A stretch of 64,000 nt of DNA from Deferribacterales bacterium Deferri_01 (GTDB lineage Bacteria; Chrysiogenota; Deferribacteres; Deferribacterales; Geovibrionaceae): assembly GCA_001603805.1 (NCBI GenBank), contig LUZY01000010.1, positions 62,001 to 126,000 of the forward strand, read 5' to 3'. The notes under the pieces were generated by a model. That model did no database searches, was not told the origin of the DNA, and saw nothing but the letters and a program-made list of their open reading frames with translations. Shown piece by piece: positions 42,859 to 52,150 of the stretch; within the stretch, counting starts at the first letter, position 1; each line of letters opens with the position of its first letter. Both the position numbers and the translations under genes were made by a program.

Positions 42859-44202
42859 ATGAAGTTCTGCAGTGTAAGGAAATTTTATTCTTTCATTTTA
42901 CTCGCAACACTCACAGCTCTTTTGAGCTTGACCGCGGCTTGCGGCAGTGGCGGCTCGGTCGACACGTCTTTTGAAGCTAACCCCCCTGCCTATTCATGGT
43001 GGGAAGGCTACAACACAAATGAACAAGGTCTTGTAGACGCAGCAGTAGTTGCCGCATGGATTAACAACGACTTCAAAACAGAATCAGGAAGCCCCGTGGT
43101 TGTATTTGACACAATGACCGATTTCACAGGCACAGCAAACAGAATCTACGGTTCAATATCAAAAGCTGTTATCGGAGACTTCGACATTAATGAAACCAGA
43201 GCAGAAGGTCCTATCGATCCTACACTCCTTGGGCATAACTCAAGTTCCAGCAATAGCATCAAAGGCGCAAGGGTGGATGCTATAATTCAGGATCTTGGTC
43301 TTACTCATGACACTGTACTTGTACTTGCCGGAAATGGCGGTGCACAGTGGGCTGTCTGGAGATTTTACTGGGAACTCGTTTACTGGGGTTTTGATAAATC
43401 TAAAATAAAAGTTCTTGACGGCGGCGTAGCAGCTTTAGCTGTGGAAGACGCTTCCTTGGTTGATACAACTTGGCCTGGCTATGACCCTAACGACAGCACT
43501 TTCAGCGTCAGGGATCTTCCCAAAATGAAACAGTCTGCAAGAGTATCAATGAAACAGGTTATTGACGCTGTGAAAGGCGGCAATGTCGTTATCTTCTCTC
43601 AGAGTACAGCAGACACAGGCAGAATTGTTGCGACTGAAAACTCCTTCTTCCTCGGAGCAAGCCAGACAAACGTTAATGGTCTCTTTAATGATGCCGACAC
43701 GCTCAAAGCAACAATTATAGCTAACATGAACGCTTCATGGGCGGCAGACGGTCTCACCAAAACTGTTTCCACATGGGAAGAAGTTACAGCACTTCTCAAA
43801 GGTAAAAAAGTGATTGTTCACTGCGTGAGTGGTTCTTCTGCATCAGCACTTTATATGGCTTTCACGGAAGTTCTCGGAATAGACGTTGCTCTTTATGACG
43901 GCTCAAGAAACCAGTGGTACTCATACAGAGCAGGCGCAGCCGATTCTGTTGACCCTGCTGAAGTTGCATTTCAGGCTGTTCTCGGCGAGTACAACACAAC
44001 TCTTTACAGCATACCAGCCAATACTGTAGGTGTTTCCGACCTTATCGGAAGCTATGATACTGACCCCCGTATAGTAGTTGAACACCCCTACACTGGCACA
44101 GGTAATGAAATAGCCGAAGAAGACCTTGAATACTTCAATACAAAAAGCATTAACAGCGGTAATGAAGGACTTCAGGACGGCGGCGCATCCGGCGGCTGCT
44201 AA
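42859..44202 (+). CDS. extH: Tandem rhodanese-domain lipoprotein (ExtH-like)
   Basis: The 447-residue protein has a signal peptide and lipobox (LLSLTAACGSGG, Cys28). Two rhodanese-like domains follow. The first (VVVFDTMTDFTGT to VLVLAGNGGAQWAVW, about residues 70-200) lacks the active-site Cys. The second has VIVHCVSGSSASALYMAF, with Cys322 as the likely sulfur-carrying residue. The protein ends GGASGGC, with Cys as the last residue. Type and position match the rhodanese lipoprotein that heads the extHIJKL conduit of Geobacter. The family's role there is in outer-membrane electron transfer. Whether it moves sulfur, selenium or helps assemble the conduit is unknown. Confidence 0.75.
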   Translation: MKFCSVRKFYSFILLATLTALLSLTAACGSGGSVDTSFEANPPAYSWWEGYNTNEQGLVDAAVVAAWINNDFKTESGSPVVVFDTMTDFTGTANRIYGSISKAVIGDFDINETRAEGPIDPTLLGHNSSSSNSIKGARVDAIIQDLGLTHDTVLVLAGNGGAQWAVWRFYWELVYWGFDKSKIKVLDGGVAALAVEDASLVDTTWPGYDPNDSTFSVRDLPKMKQSARVSMKQVIDAVKGGNVVIFSQSTADTGRIVATENSFFLGASQTNVNGLFNDADTLKATIIANMNASWAADGLTKTVSTWEEVTALLKGKKVIVHCVSGSSASALYMAFTEVLGIDVALYDGSRNQWYSYRAGAADSVDPAEVAFQAVLGEYNTTLYSIPANTVGVSDLIGSYDTDPRIVVEHPYTGTGNEIAEEDLEYFNTKSINSGNEGLQDGGASGGC

Positions 44203-44225
44203 TTAATTTAAGAGGGAGATAAAAC

Positions 44226-45458
44226 ATGAGAAATATAAAATTTTTGACACTTTTTCTGGTTGTTATGCTCATGGCAAGCTCGGCTTTCGCCTTCAAACCC
44301 ATTGAAGTAAGCGAAGGCAAATACCTGAAATTCTTCTATGAAGGTCAGTTCGGTCTTACCATGAGAAACACAGGTTCAGGCGACGGTAACGAAGACGATA
44401 CTTCTGACTTCAACTTCAGAAGAAACAGATTCGGCTTCATCGGCACTTACAACGACAGACTCAGCTTTTATGTTCAGACAGAATATATAGATGACAAATC
44501 AGTCAACGCTCTCACAGTGAAAGATTCTCTCACTGATGACGAAAACTTCTATATACTTGACGCTCAGATCAGATACGTACACAACAATGCTTTCAAAGTT
44601 ACTCTGGGTAAGTTTAAACACAACCTCACAAGGGAAAACCTTGAAGGCTGCTTCACTCCCCTGAACTTCGACCGCTCGCTGTTCGTTGCTGCTCCTTTCA
44701 AAACAAGCAGAGACTACGGTGTGACAGTTTTCGGCAACCTTGCCAGCGACTATCTTCAGTACAGGTTTGACGTAATGGAAGGACGTGAATCCGGCGGCGA
44801 AGGCGACAGCAGATACGTTCCCAACTCCGGCTTCCGCTACACAGGACGCGTTCACTTCACTATGTTTGATAAAGAAACAGGATACGGCTATCAGGGCTCC
44901 TACCTTGGTGAGAAAAAGGTCCTCACCGTGGGCGCTTCTTACCAGTACGAAGCAGATGTTGCCTACAAAGACGCAGTTAACAGATCAGATGAAGTAGACT
45001 ACAACGCTTACTCTCTTGACTTCTTCACTGAAATGCCCACATCAGCAGGTACTTTCACTCTTTCAGCAGCTTACCTCAACATAGACCTTGATGATCTTGA
45101 TGAAGGTGCAAACCCTGACACAGCACTCACTGATGATGTTGCCAACGGCATATTCAACGGTAACGCAGGTCAGAGAGAAGGCTACTATGTGAAAGCCGGC
45201 TACATGCTCCCCATGGAAATCGGACCCGGAAAACTTCAGTTCTTCGGCAGATATGACAGCTTTGAATACGCTACTCTCAACGGCTATAAAGATAACACAG
45301 TTGATTTCTACGCTTTCGGCGCAAACTACTACCTCGCCGGAAACGATATTAAAATCGTAGGTCAGTATTCAATTACCGATTTCGAAGATGAAGTCGGAGC
45401 AGATACCAACAGGCAGGACTTCGACACTTTTGAAATGTTCCTGCAGGTAAGATTCTAA
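44226..45458 (+). CDS. extI: Outer-membrane beta-barrel porin (ExtI-like)
   Basis: The 410-residue protein has a cleaved signal peptide (MRNIKFLTLFLVVMLMASSAFA). The rest is alternating beta strands with aromatic girdles, ending in DTFEMFLQVRF, a terminal Phe typical of BAM substrates. Strands such as DFNFRRNRFGFIGTYNDRLSFYVQTEY resemble phosphate-selective/DcaP-type porins. In Geobacter, ExtI is the predicted barrel that holds cytochromes in the outer membrane and has been linked to selenite reduction. Here it lies 23 bp after the rhodanese gene and 19 bp before a small periplasmic protein gene, consistent with the same conduit. Orthology rests on gene order and size, not on alignment. Confidence 0.78.
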   Translation: MRNIKFLTLFLVVMLMASSAFAFKPIEVSEGKYLKFFYEGQFGLTMRNTGSGDGNEDDTSDFNFRRNRFGFIGTYNDRLSFYVQTEYIDDKSVNALTVKDSLTDDENFYILDAQIRYVHNNAFKVTLGKFKHNLTRENLEGCFTPLNFDRSLFVAAPFKTSRDYGVTVFGNLASDYLQYRFDVMEGRESGGEGDSRYVPNSGFRYTGRVHFTMFDKETGYGYQGSYLGEKKVLTVGASYQYEADVAYKDAVNRSDEVDYNAYSLDFFTEMPTSAGTFTLSAAYLNIDLDDLDEGANPDTALTDDVANGIFNGNAGQREGYYVKAGYMLPMEIGPGKLQFFGRYDSFEYATLNGYKDNTVDFYAFGANYYLAGNDIKIVGQYSITDFEDEVGADTNRQDFDTFEMFLQVRF

Positions 45459-45477
45459 TATTAAGGAGGAAGAAGAG

Positions 45478-45696
45478 ATGAAAAAGAAAATTACTGTAAT
45501 TGCACTTGCACTTACACTTGTTGTGGCGGGAGCGGCTTTTGCTGCTGTTAAACAGTCCAAAGGTAAAGTGACCGAGAAAAACGGCACAACAATAACTATC
45601 AAACTCGACAAAGACATCGATGTTAAAAAAGGCGACGATGTAAAAGTTGAAGCACTTGGTTCCCCCAAAGGCGGTTTCCAGCTTCAGGGCTGCTAA
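45478..45696 (+). CDS. extJ: Small periplasmic protein (ExtJ-like)
   Basis: The 72-residue precursor starts MKKKITVIALALTLVVAGAAFA, leaving a mature peptide of about 50 residues. It is predicted as a short beta-rich domain (KGKVTEKNGTTITIKLDKDIDVKKGDDVKVE) resembling a small OB- or SH3-like barrel. It ends GGFQLQGC, again with a C-terminal Cys, as in the rhodanese lipoprotein two genes upstream. A small periplasmic protein occupies the same place in the Geobacter cluster. The function is unknown. A terminator follows directly. Confidence 0.68.
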   Translation: MKKKITVIALALTLVVAGAAFAAVKQSKGKVTEKNGTTITIKLDKDIDVKKGDDVKVEALGSPKGGFQLQGC

Positions 45697-45723
45697 CCGG
45701 CTGTTCTTTAAGGTTATATTTTT

Positions 45724-45758
45724 GGCGGAGCGTCTTTGTACGCTCCGCCTTCTTTTTA
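45724..45758 (+). terminator. Terminator inside the electron-transfer cluster
   Basis: GGCGGAGCG-TCTTTGTA-CGCTCCGCC followed by TTCTTTTT, between the small periplasmic protein and the first cytochrome. It would make the first three genes more abundant than the cytochromes unless a promoter lies in 45759-45802. Confidence 0.85.
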
Positions 45759-45802
45759 CCCGTTTATCTTTTAAAAAACTAAATAAATGTATAAGATGAT
45801 TT

Positions 45803-47659
45803 ATGTTTAGAGCGATACTTTTAACCCTGCCGTTAATGATACTTATGTTTTCCGCAAATGCCTTCACCGCATCAGCCAGAGATGCGCAGTCCTGTACCGT
45901 GCCTGAATGCCATGCAGGGATAGAAGACACTTCCGAAAACCATAAGATAGCCTGTATTGAGTGCCACGAAGGGAATCCGAACACAAAAGATAAAGACGCT
46001 GCCCACAAGGATATGCTGGGCGGGAGAAACCCGTCAGACCCATCCGTATGGGACAAAGGCTGCGGAAAATGCCACCAGTACCAGCATGACAGAGTGAACA
46101 CCACCCTCATGTACACCAATGCCGGAATGATCAAAAACGCTCAGCAGGCATGGGATGATTACAAAGGGCAGCATTACAGCACCGCAGGCTCAAAAGGTGT
46201 TGATGCGGAAGGTAATTCCGTGGAGTTTCCTTCTGTAACCGAGCTGGAGGAACTGTCCGGCGAGCTTTACCGTAAATTTTGTTCAACATGCCATATTGGC
46301 TTTGACAAACTCATCGGCTATCGTTCCCACCATTCCTCAGGGTGTTCAGCCTGCCATTTCAGCCATAGTATAGACGGCGCATACACTGGCGGCGACAAAA
46401 CTATTCAGGGCAAAAAACCTTATCCTGAAAAGCACGTAATTAATCCGCTGCCGGAGGATGATGTCTGTCTCACATGCCACAACCGCAGCGGACGTATAGC
46501 TCTCTCCTACAGAGGCGAATACGACGGCAATAACTCACTCGTACCCACTAACGGCGGCATCCCCGGACCGGAGCTAATGGACGGAATAAGAAGCATACGC
46601 CACATGCAGGCGGACATTCACAAGGAATACGGCATGGACTGCATAGACTGCCACACATCAAGGGATATGATGGGTGACGGCTACCTCTACGAGAACATGT
46701 TCCAGCAGCTTGAAGTAACCTGCGAGGACTGCCACGGTACGGAAAATGAACTTCCCAAAACAGCTAAAATAACCAAAGAGAGTGATTCTCCCCTGCGTGA
46801 GTCTCGGCATTACGCAGTCAAGGCAAAATTCGGCGATGAGATGGTGCTTACCTCAAAAGGGCGCATGTATTCAAATGTAAAAAAAGAAGGGGACAAGTTT
46901 GTTCTTTACACCAAGAGAAAAGGGAAACGCCTTGAAATAAAAACAGTTACTGATACAGCAGATCACATGGTTTACGGTCATGAAAAAATGGAATGCTACA
47001 CATGCCACTCCAAAACCGTTGTTCAGTGCTACGGATGCCACACAACCTATGACAAGTCCCAGACGATGATGGACTGGGTGAAAATGGAGGAAACGAAGGG
47101 GCTTTTCAGTGAAAAGGAGGACTTCCGCTCGTTTTTCCCCTTTCCCATGGGTATAAACCAGAAAGGAAAAATAGCTCCTGTTACCCCCGGATGTCAGACT
47201 TTCCTTACCGTACTTGATGAAAATGAAAATGTTGTTCTTAAAGAACATATCTTCAACTACAAAGGGGGCAAAAAATTCAAATTTGCCCCGTTCTTCGGGC
47301 ACAACACAGGCAAAAAAGCCATAACCTGCCGCAAGTGCCACGCAGACCTTATGTTTGCAGGTTTCGGACAGGGGCTTGTATCTGTCACAAAGAAAAATAT
47401 AGACAGCTCATACATGTGCGAGCAGTGTGACAAACCGCTGGATTCGCTTTATACGCTGAAAAACGGCAGAATGTCCGTGACGTCTGACATAGTGCGGGAT
47501 AAATCCAGAGTGTTCACCCCTGATGAAATAAGCAGGATATTTGATGCAAACCGCTGCATAATCTGCCACAACAAGGGTGATAAAAAAATCTACGGGAAAA
47601 AGATAGACTATGAAAAAATACTTTCCGATTCTGTGCATAAGCCTCTTCTTGCTGACTAG
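45803..47659 (+). CDS. extK: Periplasmic dodecaheme c-type cytochrome (ExtK/L-like)
   Basis: The 618-residue precursor has a signal peptide (MFRAILLTLPLMILMFSANAF). Eleven CxxCH heme motifs are present: CIECH, CGKCH, CSTCH, CSACH, CLTCH, CIDCH, CEDCH, CYTCH, CYGCH, CRKCH and CIICH. The first motif, CTVPECH, is a CX4CH site as in some cytochromes c3, giving 12 likely hemes. A thirteenth site reads CEQCD, with Asp replacing the heme-ligating His. Pairs such as CYTCHSKTVVQCYGCH resemble multiheme respiratory cytochromes. It likely moves electrons across the periplasm to the porin. Its end overlaps the next cytochrome gene by 50 bases. Confidence 0.82.
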   Translation: MFRAILLTLPLMILMFSANAFTASARDAQSCTVPECHAGIEDTSENHKIACIECHEGNPNTKDKDAAHKDMLGGRNPSDPSVWDKGCGKCHQYQHDRVNTTLMYTNAGMIKNAQQAWDDYKGQHYSTAGSKGVDAEGNSVEFPSVTELEELSGELYRKFCSTCHIGFDKLIGYRSHHSSGCSACHFSHSIDGAYTGGDKTIQGKKPYPEKHVINPLPEDDVCLTCHNRSGRIALSYRGEYDGNNSLVPTNGGIPGPELMDGIRSIRHMQADIHKEYGMDCIDCHTSRDMMGDGYLYENMFQQLEVTCEDCHGTENELPKTAKITKESDSPLRESRHYAVKAKFGDEMVLTSKGRMYSNVKKEGDKFVLYTKRKGKRLEIKTVTDTADHMVYGHEKMECYTCHSKTVVQCYGCHTTYDKSQTMMDWVKMEETKGLFSEKEDFRSFFPFPMGINQKGKIAPVTPGCQTFLTVLDENENVVLKEHIFNYKGGKKFKFAPFFGHNTGKKAITCRKCHADLMFAGFGQGLVSVTKKNIDSSYMCEQCDKPLDSLYTLKNGRMSVTSDIVRDKSRVFTPDEISRIFDANRCIICHNKGDKKIYGKKIDYEKILSDSVHKPLLAD

Positions 47660-48872
47660 CGCAGCATACGGCGAGGTCATTGACACACAAGGCAAAACCT
47701 GTACCGACTGTCACAAGGTCACAATCACTGACGCCCATAAGAGTGCATCCTGCGAATCATGCCATATAAAAAATGACACCCACTACGCAAAAGCAGCCGA
47801 ATTCAGAACCGGCGCCAAAGGCTGCCTCACCTGTCACAAAGGCTATGAGGGCATGCTTAACAGCCCCATGCACAAACGCACGGCGGAGCAGAAGTTCGCA
47901 CATGAGTCTTACGGCACAAAGGACCCTGCCTTTTACGCCAAAAACTGCTCATCCTGCCATGTTAACTCCTGCACAGACTGCCACAAGGGAAAAAGCGTGC
48001 ATAACATTGTGCGCCCCAAAACAGACACATGCACCACATGCCACAGCGGCTACTACACAGGCATAGAGTATAAAGGGCTTGGGGTTCGTGACGATCACGA
48101 AAGATACGGCAGAGGCATAGAATACAACGATGAATACTATGCAAAAATGCTTCCCGATATACACCATGAAAAAGGAATGGAATGTTCTGCATGCCATTCA
48201 ATGAAAAGCCTTGCAGAAGGCAAGCCCTTCTCCAAAACATGCACAGACTGCCACAAGGTGAACAAAAATTCATCCATAGAGCATTCAATACCGGAGCATA
48301 TGGAAAAAATGGAATGCTACACATGCCACTCGGCATGGGCTGCACAGGAGTACGGCACATTCTGGATACGATTCCGCAATACCGAATACGACGACTATTT
48401 CCGCTGGGTAAAAACCCCGAATAATGAATATGCCAAAAGCAGCCACACCAAGGACTATACACCGCCTCCCATTGCAATAAATTCACGGGGCAAGTATTCA
48501 CCCGTGCGCCCGCAGTATGTTGCTTTTTTTACATTTGTGGTCGGCGAAGGAGCAAAAGGAAAAGAGAACGAAATGCTCGCCAATAATTATAAAACTCTTT
48601 TCCCGCATACAGTAAGGCGTGAAGTTGTTATGTGCGAGAGCTGCCATAAAAATAACAAGCGCCTGATGAGAGAGACAGAGGAAGAGCGGATTTTTGACCT
48701 GAGAAAAGACGGTCTGGAGATTGACAGCTTCCACAACGGAAAAGATTTCAAAGTGACAAACGGACGCTTTATAAATGATGAAGAATACCGGATAATTACA
48801 GATGATGATCCCCGCTATCAAAAGCTTTCCGTAAAAAAATGGAAGCAGATCAAAGATATATTTAAAAAATAA
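47610..48872 (+). CDS. extL: Periplasmic decaheme c-type cytochrome (ExtL-like)
   Basis: The 420-residue precursor starts [21 protein letters not shown]. Ten CxxCH motifs are visible: CTDCH, CESCH, CLTCH, CSSCH, CTDCH, CTTCH, CSACH, CTDCH, CYTCH and CESCH. The first eight crowd the N-terminal 240 residues. The C-terminal 150 residues resemble the corresponding part of the upstream cytochrome (TPPPIAINSRGKYSPVRPQ against MGINQKGKIAPVTPG), so the two genes may be distant paralogues. It starts inside the upstream gene (50-base overlap), so translation is coupled. It is the last member of the electron-transfer cluster. Confidence 0.82.
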   Translation: MKKYFPILCISLFLLTSAAYGEVIDTQGKTCTDCHKVTITDAHKSASCESCHIKNDTHYAKAAEFRTGAKGCLTCHKGYEGMLNSPMHKRTAEQKFAHESYGTKDPAFYAKNCSSCHVNSCTDCHKGKSVHNIVRPKTDTCTTCHSGYYTGIEYKGLGVRDDHERYGRGIEYNDEYYAKMLPDIHHEKGMECSACHSMKSLAEGKPFSKTCTDCHKVNKNSSIEHSIPEHMEKMECYTCHSAWAAQEYGTFWIRFRNTEYDDYFRWVKTPNNEYAKSSHTKDYTPPPIAINSRGKYSPVRPQYVAFFTFVVGEGAKGKENEMLANNYKTLFPHTVRREVVMCESCHKNNKRLMRETEEERIFDLRKDGLEIDSFHNGKDFKVTNGRFINDEEYRIITDDDPRYQKLSVKKWKQIKDIFKK

Positions 48873-48959
48873 ATACACAAAATAATGTATATCAGTATGA
48901 AAATCATCGAAATATCAGCTATAATAATTCAGCGTTATCTTTGATTTAACGGAGTCATT

Positions 48960-51185
48960 ATGCTGCCGGTCTCAAAAAAAGTATCCGCTTTTGTTACTTT
49001 TTTGATTCTTGTACTTTGTGCTTATTTCATCGGTTCTTCTCTGCTCAGAAATCAACACGCTTTTGATCTTTTGACAGAGAGAGATAAGGTGCGCCTTCAC
49101 GCTTTTGCAGAAAATCTCCCGGAGCGTTTTTCCGATATACTCCGCAACACGAACACAAATATTCTGTCAAACAGAGAGATTATTGACGCTTTCTATGATC
49201 AGGACAGAGAGAAAACAGCCACTCTTCTAGACCCTTATTACAGGCAGCTAAAAGGCGATTTCGGTAATGTTAACGTCGTCATGCAGTTTCAGCTCCCCGA
49301 TGGCAGATCTTTTTACCGTGCCCATAAGCCTGATCAATATAATGACCAGCTTCTCGAAATACGTCCTATGCTCCGGGCAACACTGGAAACACAAAAAGAA
49401 CAGACCGGCTTTGAGATAGGCAGATACGGACTTGCGTTCCGTGTAATGACCCCTGTTTACAGAAACGGAGAGATGATAGGCGCCTTTGAAACAGGTATTG
49501 ACATAAGCTTTGTTGCAAAACGTCTCTCAAATCTCACATCGTACGCCTCCAGCATTCTTATCAATATGCAGAGTTCCACCCACTACAGTCTTAAACTGGA
49601 AAATAAGGTATCATTCAACAGGTTTGAAATCTTCAATACAAATCCGGAACTGTTTCAAAGCATTTATTCAGAACTAAAAGGCGGAACACTGCCTGAACTG
49701 CTTAGGATTAAAGATAAAACCTATTTTATAATAAGTGATATACAGATAAATCAATTCAGCGGGGAAAATGCGGGTATTTATGTATTTGCTCTTGATGTCA
49801 CAGAAGAAAAAAGGTGGGTGAGAGGCTATCTGTATAAGAGCGCAGCCGCCACAGTGCTTATTGTCCTGCTGATTATATTCATAATACGCAAAGGTTTCAG
49901 GGAAATGATAGGCGGTCTGGAGAAGAAGTACGCAAGAACAATAAAGGAACTGGAACGAAAAGAAATTCAATGCAGAGGATACATAATAAACGCCCCCCTT
50001 GCTGTTTTTGTGACGGACACCAAGCTGAACCTTCTGGAAACCAACCCGGCCGCCGAAAAACTCACGGGGTACACAGATTCGGAAATGATGCTGATGAACT
50101 TTATCTCCCTGTGCCATTACGAATCACCGGAAGTGCAGGGGAAAATAAGGGAATCACTCATGTCGGAAGGCTCGCTTCGAGGCATATTCACTTTCAAAAC
50201 AAAAGACGGAAAACGTATTCAGGTTCAGGCGGACGGAGCTTCCATAGCTTCCCATAAGATGAATATTATATTCTGCCGTGATGTTACCGAAGAAAACAGG
50301 CTGAAAGTCAGGCTCGAAAATGCGTACGCAGATCTTGAAGACATGAACCGCCACCTTGCAGCCAAAGTTGAAGAGGAAATAGAAAAGAGACAAAAAACTG
50401 AAAAACATCTTGAGCTGCAAAAAAAATTCTCCGACATGGGACAGATGATAAATGCAATCGCCCACCAATGGCGCCAGCCCCTTAATGCCCTCGGTATTTA
50501 TATTCAGGACACTGCGGAGCGGATAAGAGAAAACCTGCTTACGGATAAAGATCTTGATGAGTTTGAATCTGTTTCAATGACTCTTGTTTCCCAGATGTCT
50601 GACACAATAGATAATTTCCGTTCCTTCTTTCTCCCGTCAAAAGAGCAGGAGCGCTTCAATGTGGCGGAGGAAACAGCAGGTCTTCTCAAGATGATGAGTG
50701 CCCAGATTGCTTCAAAAAATATCAACCTCACATATACATGTGAATGTGACGGCAACAAATTCGACTGCATGGATGAATACAGCATGCCTGTGTGCAGATC
50801 AGCTTATATATCGGCTTTCGGATATGTAGGCGAGTTCAGACAGGCGCTTATGAATATTATCAGCAACTCAATTTACGCAGTGGAAGAGATAACTTCTTTA
50901 AAAAAAGATCTAAAAGGGATGATTAATATAGATTTATCCTGCTATAATGGGATCATAAAACTTATTGTGAAAGATAACGGTACGGGCATCAACAGTGAAA
51001 CACTTTCAAAAGTCTTTGATCCTTACTACACCACCAAGCCTCAGGGAAGGGGCACTGGCATAGGTCTGTATGTTACTAAGCTTCTCATAGAAAAACATAT
51101 GGGAGGCAAAATCCGAATCTACAACAACCCTGAAGGCGGGGCGAGTGTGGAGATAACACTGAGTCAGGATATAACAGATGAATGA
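48960..51185 (+). CDS. Membrane-bound sensor histidine kinase
   Basis: A 741-residue kinase with two membrane segments (about residues 9-29 and 298-316) around a large periplasmic sensor domain of double-Cache type (DGRSFYRAHKPDQYND, GFEIGRYGLAFRVMTPVYRNGEMIGAFETGID). A PAS domain (NAPLAVFVTDTKLNLLETNPAAEKLTGY) and a coiled coil follow. The phospho-acceptor His is in MINAIAHQWRQPLNAL. The ATP-binding domain has QALMNIISNSIYAVEE, VKDNGTGI and GRGTGIGLYVTKLL. The kinase overlaps its receiver partner by eight bases. It lies directly after the cytochrome cluster, so it may control it, which is inferred from position only. Confidence 0.9.
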   Translation: MLPVSKKVSAFVTFLILVLCAYFIGSSLLRNQHAFDLLTERDKVRLHAFAENLPERFSDILRNTNTNILSNREIIDAFYDQDREKTATLLDPYYRQLKGDFGNVNVVMQFQLPDGRSFYRAHKPDQYNDQLLEIRPMLRATLETQKEQTGFEIGRYGLAFRVMTPVYRNGEMIGAFETGIDISFVAKRLSNLTSYASSILINMQSSTHYSLKLENKVSFNRFEIFNTNPELFQSIYSELKGGTLPELLRIKDKTYFIISDIQINQFSGENAGIYVFALDVTEEKRWVRGYLYKSAAATVLIVLLIIFIIRKGFREMIGGLEKKYARTIKELERKEIQCRGYIINAPLAVFVTDTKLNLLETNPAAEKLTGYTDSEMMLMNFISLCHYESPEVQGKIRESLMSEGSLRGIFTFKTKDGKRIQVQADGASIASHKMNIIFCRDVTEENRLKVRLENAYADLEDMNRHLAAKVEEEIEKRQKTEKHLELQKKFSDMGQMINAIAHQWRQPLNALGIYIQDTAERIRENLLTDKDLDEFESVSMTLVSQMSDTIDNFRSFFLPSKEQERFNVAEETAGLLKMMSAQIASKNINLTYTCECDGNKFDCMDEYSMPVCRSAYISAFGYVGEFRQALMNIISNSIYAVEEITSLKKDLKGMINIDLSCYNGIIKLIVKDNGTGINSETLSKVFDPYYTTKPQGRGTGIGLYVTKLLIEKHMGGKIRIYNNPEGGASVEITLSQDITDE

Positions 51186-51534
51186 TAAAACTATTCTATA
51201 CGCAGAAGATGACATAATTATACAAAAGATTCTGGGCAAATTTATCAGCAAGAAATACCCGGACACTCTTATTGCCAGCAACGGACGAGACGCTCTTTCC
51301 CTCTTTGAAAGCAACAAGGTCGATGCTGTGGTTACTGATCTTTCAATGCCTGTGATGAGCGGTTTTGAGCTTATCAGAAAAATCAGGGAACAAAATACCG
51401 TAACGCCTATAATTGTCACCACAGCATACAGAGACGAGGCAAAGCAGATCAGCGACGCAGGGGTTACTATTCTCTATAAACCCATAGACACGAAAGAACT
51501 TATGAAAAGTCTGGAAGCAGCATTCGCCTGCTGA
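51178..51534 (+). CDS. Response regulator receiver protein
   Basis: This 118-residue stand-alone receiver has acidic residues in YAEDD, phospho-acceptor Asp in AVVTDLSMPVMSG, Thr in IIVTTAYRD and Lys in ILYKPIDTKE. There is no DNA-binding output, so it likely acts by protein contacts or relays to another regulator. Its ATG overlaps the kinase stop, so they form a cognate pair. The target is not in the window. Confidence 0.92.
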   Translation: MNDKTILYAEDDIIIQKILGKFISKKYPDTLIASNGRDALSLFESNKVDAVVTDLSMPVMSGFELIRKIREQNTVTPIIVTTAYRDEAKQISDAGVTILYKPIDTKELMKSLEAAFAC

Positions 51535-51553
51535 CGGTCTGCACGGAGCCCTC

Positions 51554-52150
51554 TTGAAAGAAGATCTTTTTCCTGAAAATATTCAGATCACCGACTGCAC
51601 AGAGTCAGACTATATAAGCCTCCGCAGAATGAGCTACACACAGAAAGGCATAGCCAAAAACTGGGATTTTATCAAAGTGCATGACAGTGTGGCAGTTATC
51701 CTCGCAGATATGGCACGCAGGGAGCTGATACTGGTGCGCCAGTTCCGTCCTCCCGTATTTATAAGGGAAAAAACAGGAATAACCTTTGAACTCTGCGCAG
51801 GCATAACGGACAAAGACCTGACTCCGGAAGAAACTGTCCGTGAAGAGATATCAGAGGAAACCGGCTACGACATACCCCTTGAAAAGATTGAACGGGTCAC
51901 ATCCTTTTTCACTGCTGTCAGCTTCGCCGGAAGCAGACAGACTCTCTATTATGCAGAAGTGAGTGATGCTGAGAAAATAAGCGAAGGCGGCGGAGTCGGG
52001 ACAGAGAAGCTTGAGGTGATAAGACTGCCTTTTGATGATGCAGAGTCGTTCATGATGGATGAGTCCAAGCCTAAGACTCCCGGTCTGCTGTTCGGGTTAA
52101 TCTGGTTTATTCGGAACAAAATGCCTAATCTGCCGGAAGACTCACTGTAA
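51554..52150 (+). CDS. Nudix hydrolase, UDP-sugar/ADP-ribose pyrophosphatase type
   Basis: The 198-residue protein has a slightly divergent Nudix box, GITDKDLTPEETVREEISEETGYDI, with the metal-binding EExxEE-like core. The preceding TFELCAGITDK segment resembles the NUDT14 UDP-sugar diphosphatase family. It should hydrolyse a nucleoside diphosphate-sugar to a sugar phosphate and a nucleotide. The start is a TTG at 51554 with GGAG five bases upstream; no ATG or GTG in this frame fits. It follows the receiver gene by 19 bp and overlaps the 3' end of a convergent kinase gene by 26 bases, an unusually tight arrangement. Confidence 0.8.
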   Translation: MKEDLFPENIQITDCTESDYISLRRMSYTQKGIAKNWDFIKVHDSVAVILADMARRELILVRQFRPPVFIREKTGITFELCAGITDKDLTPEETVREEISEETGYDIPLEKIERVTSFFTAVSFAGSRQTLYYAEVSDAEKISEGGGVGTEKLEVIRLPFDDAESFMMDESKPKTPGLLFGLIWFIRNKMPNLPEDSL

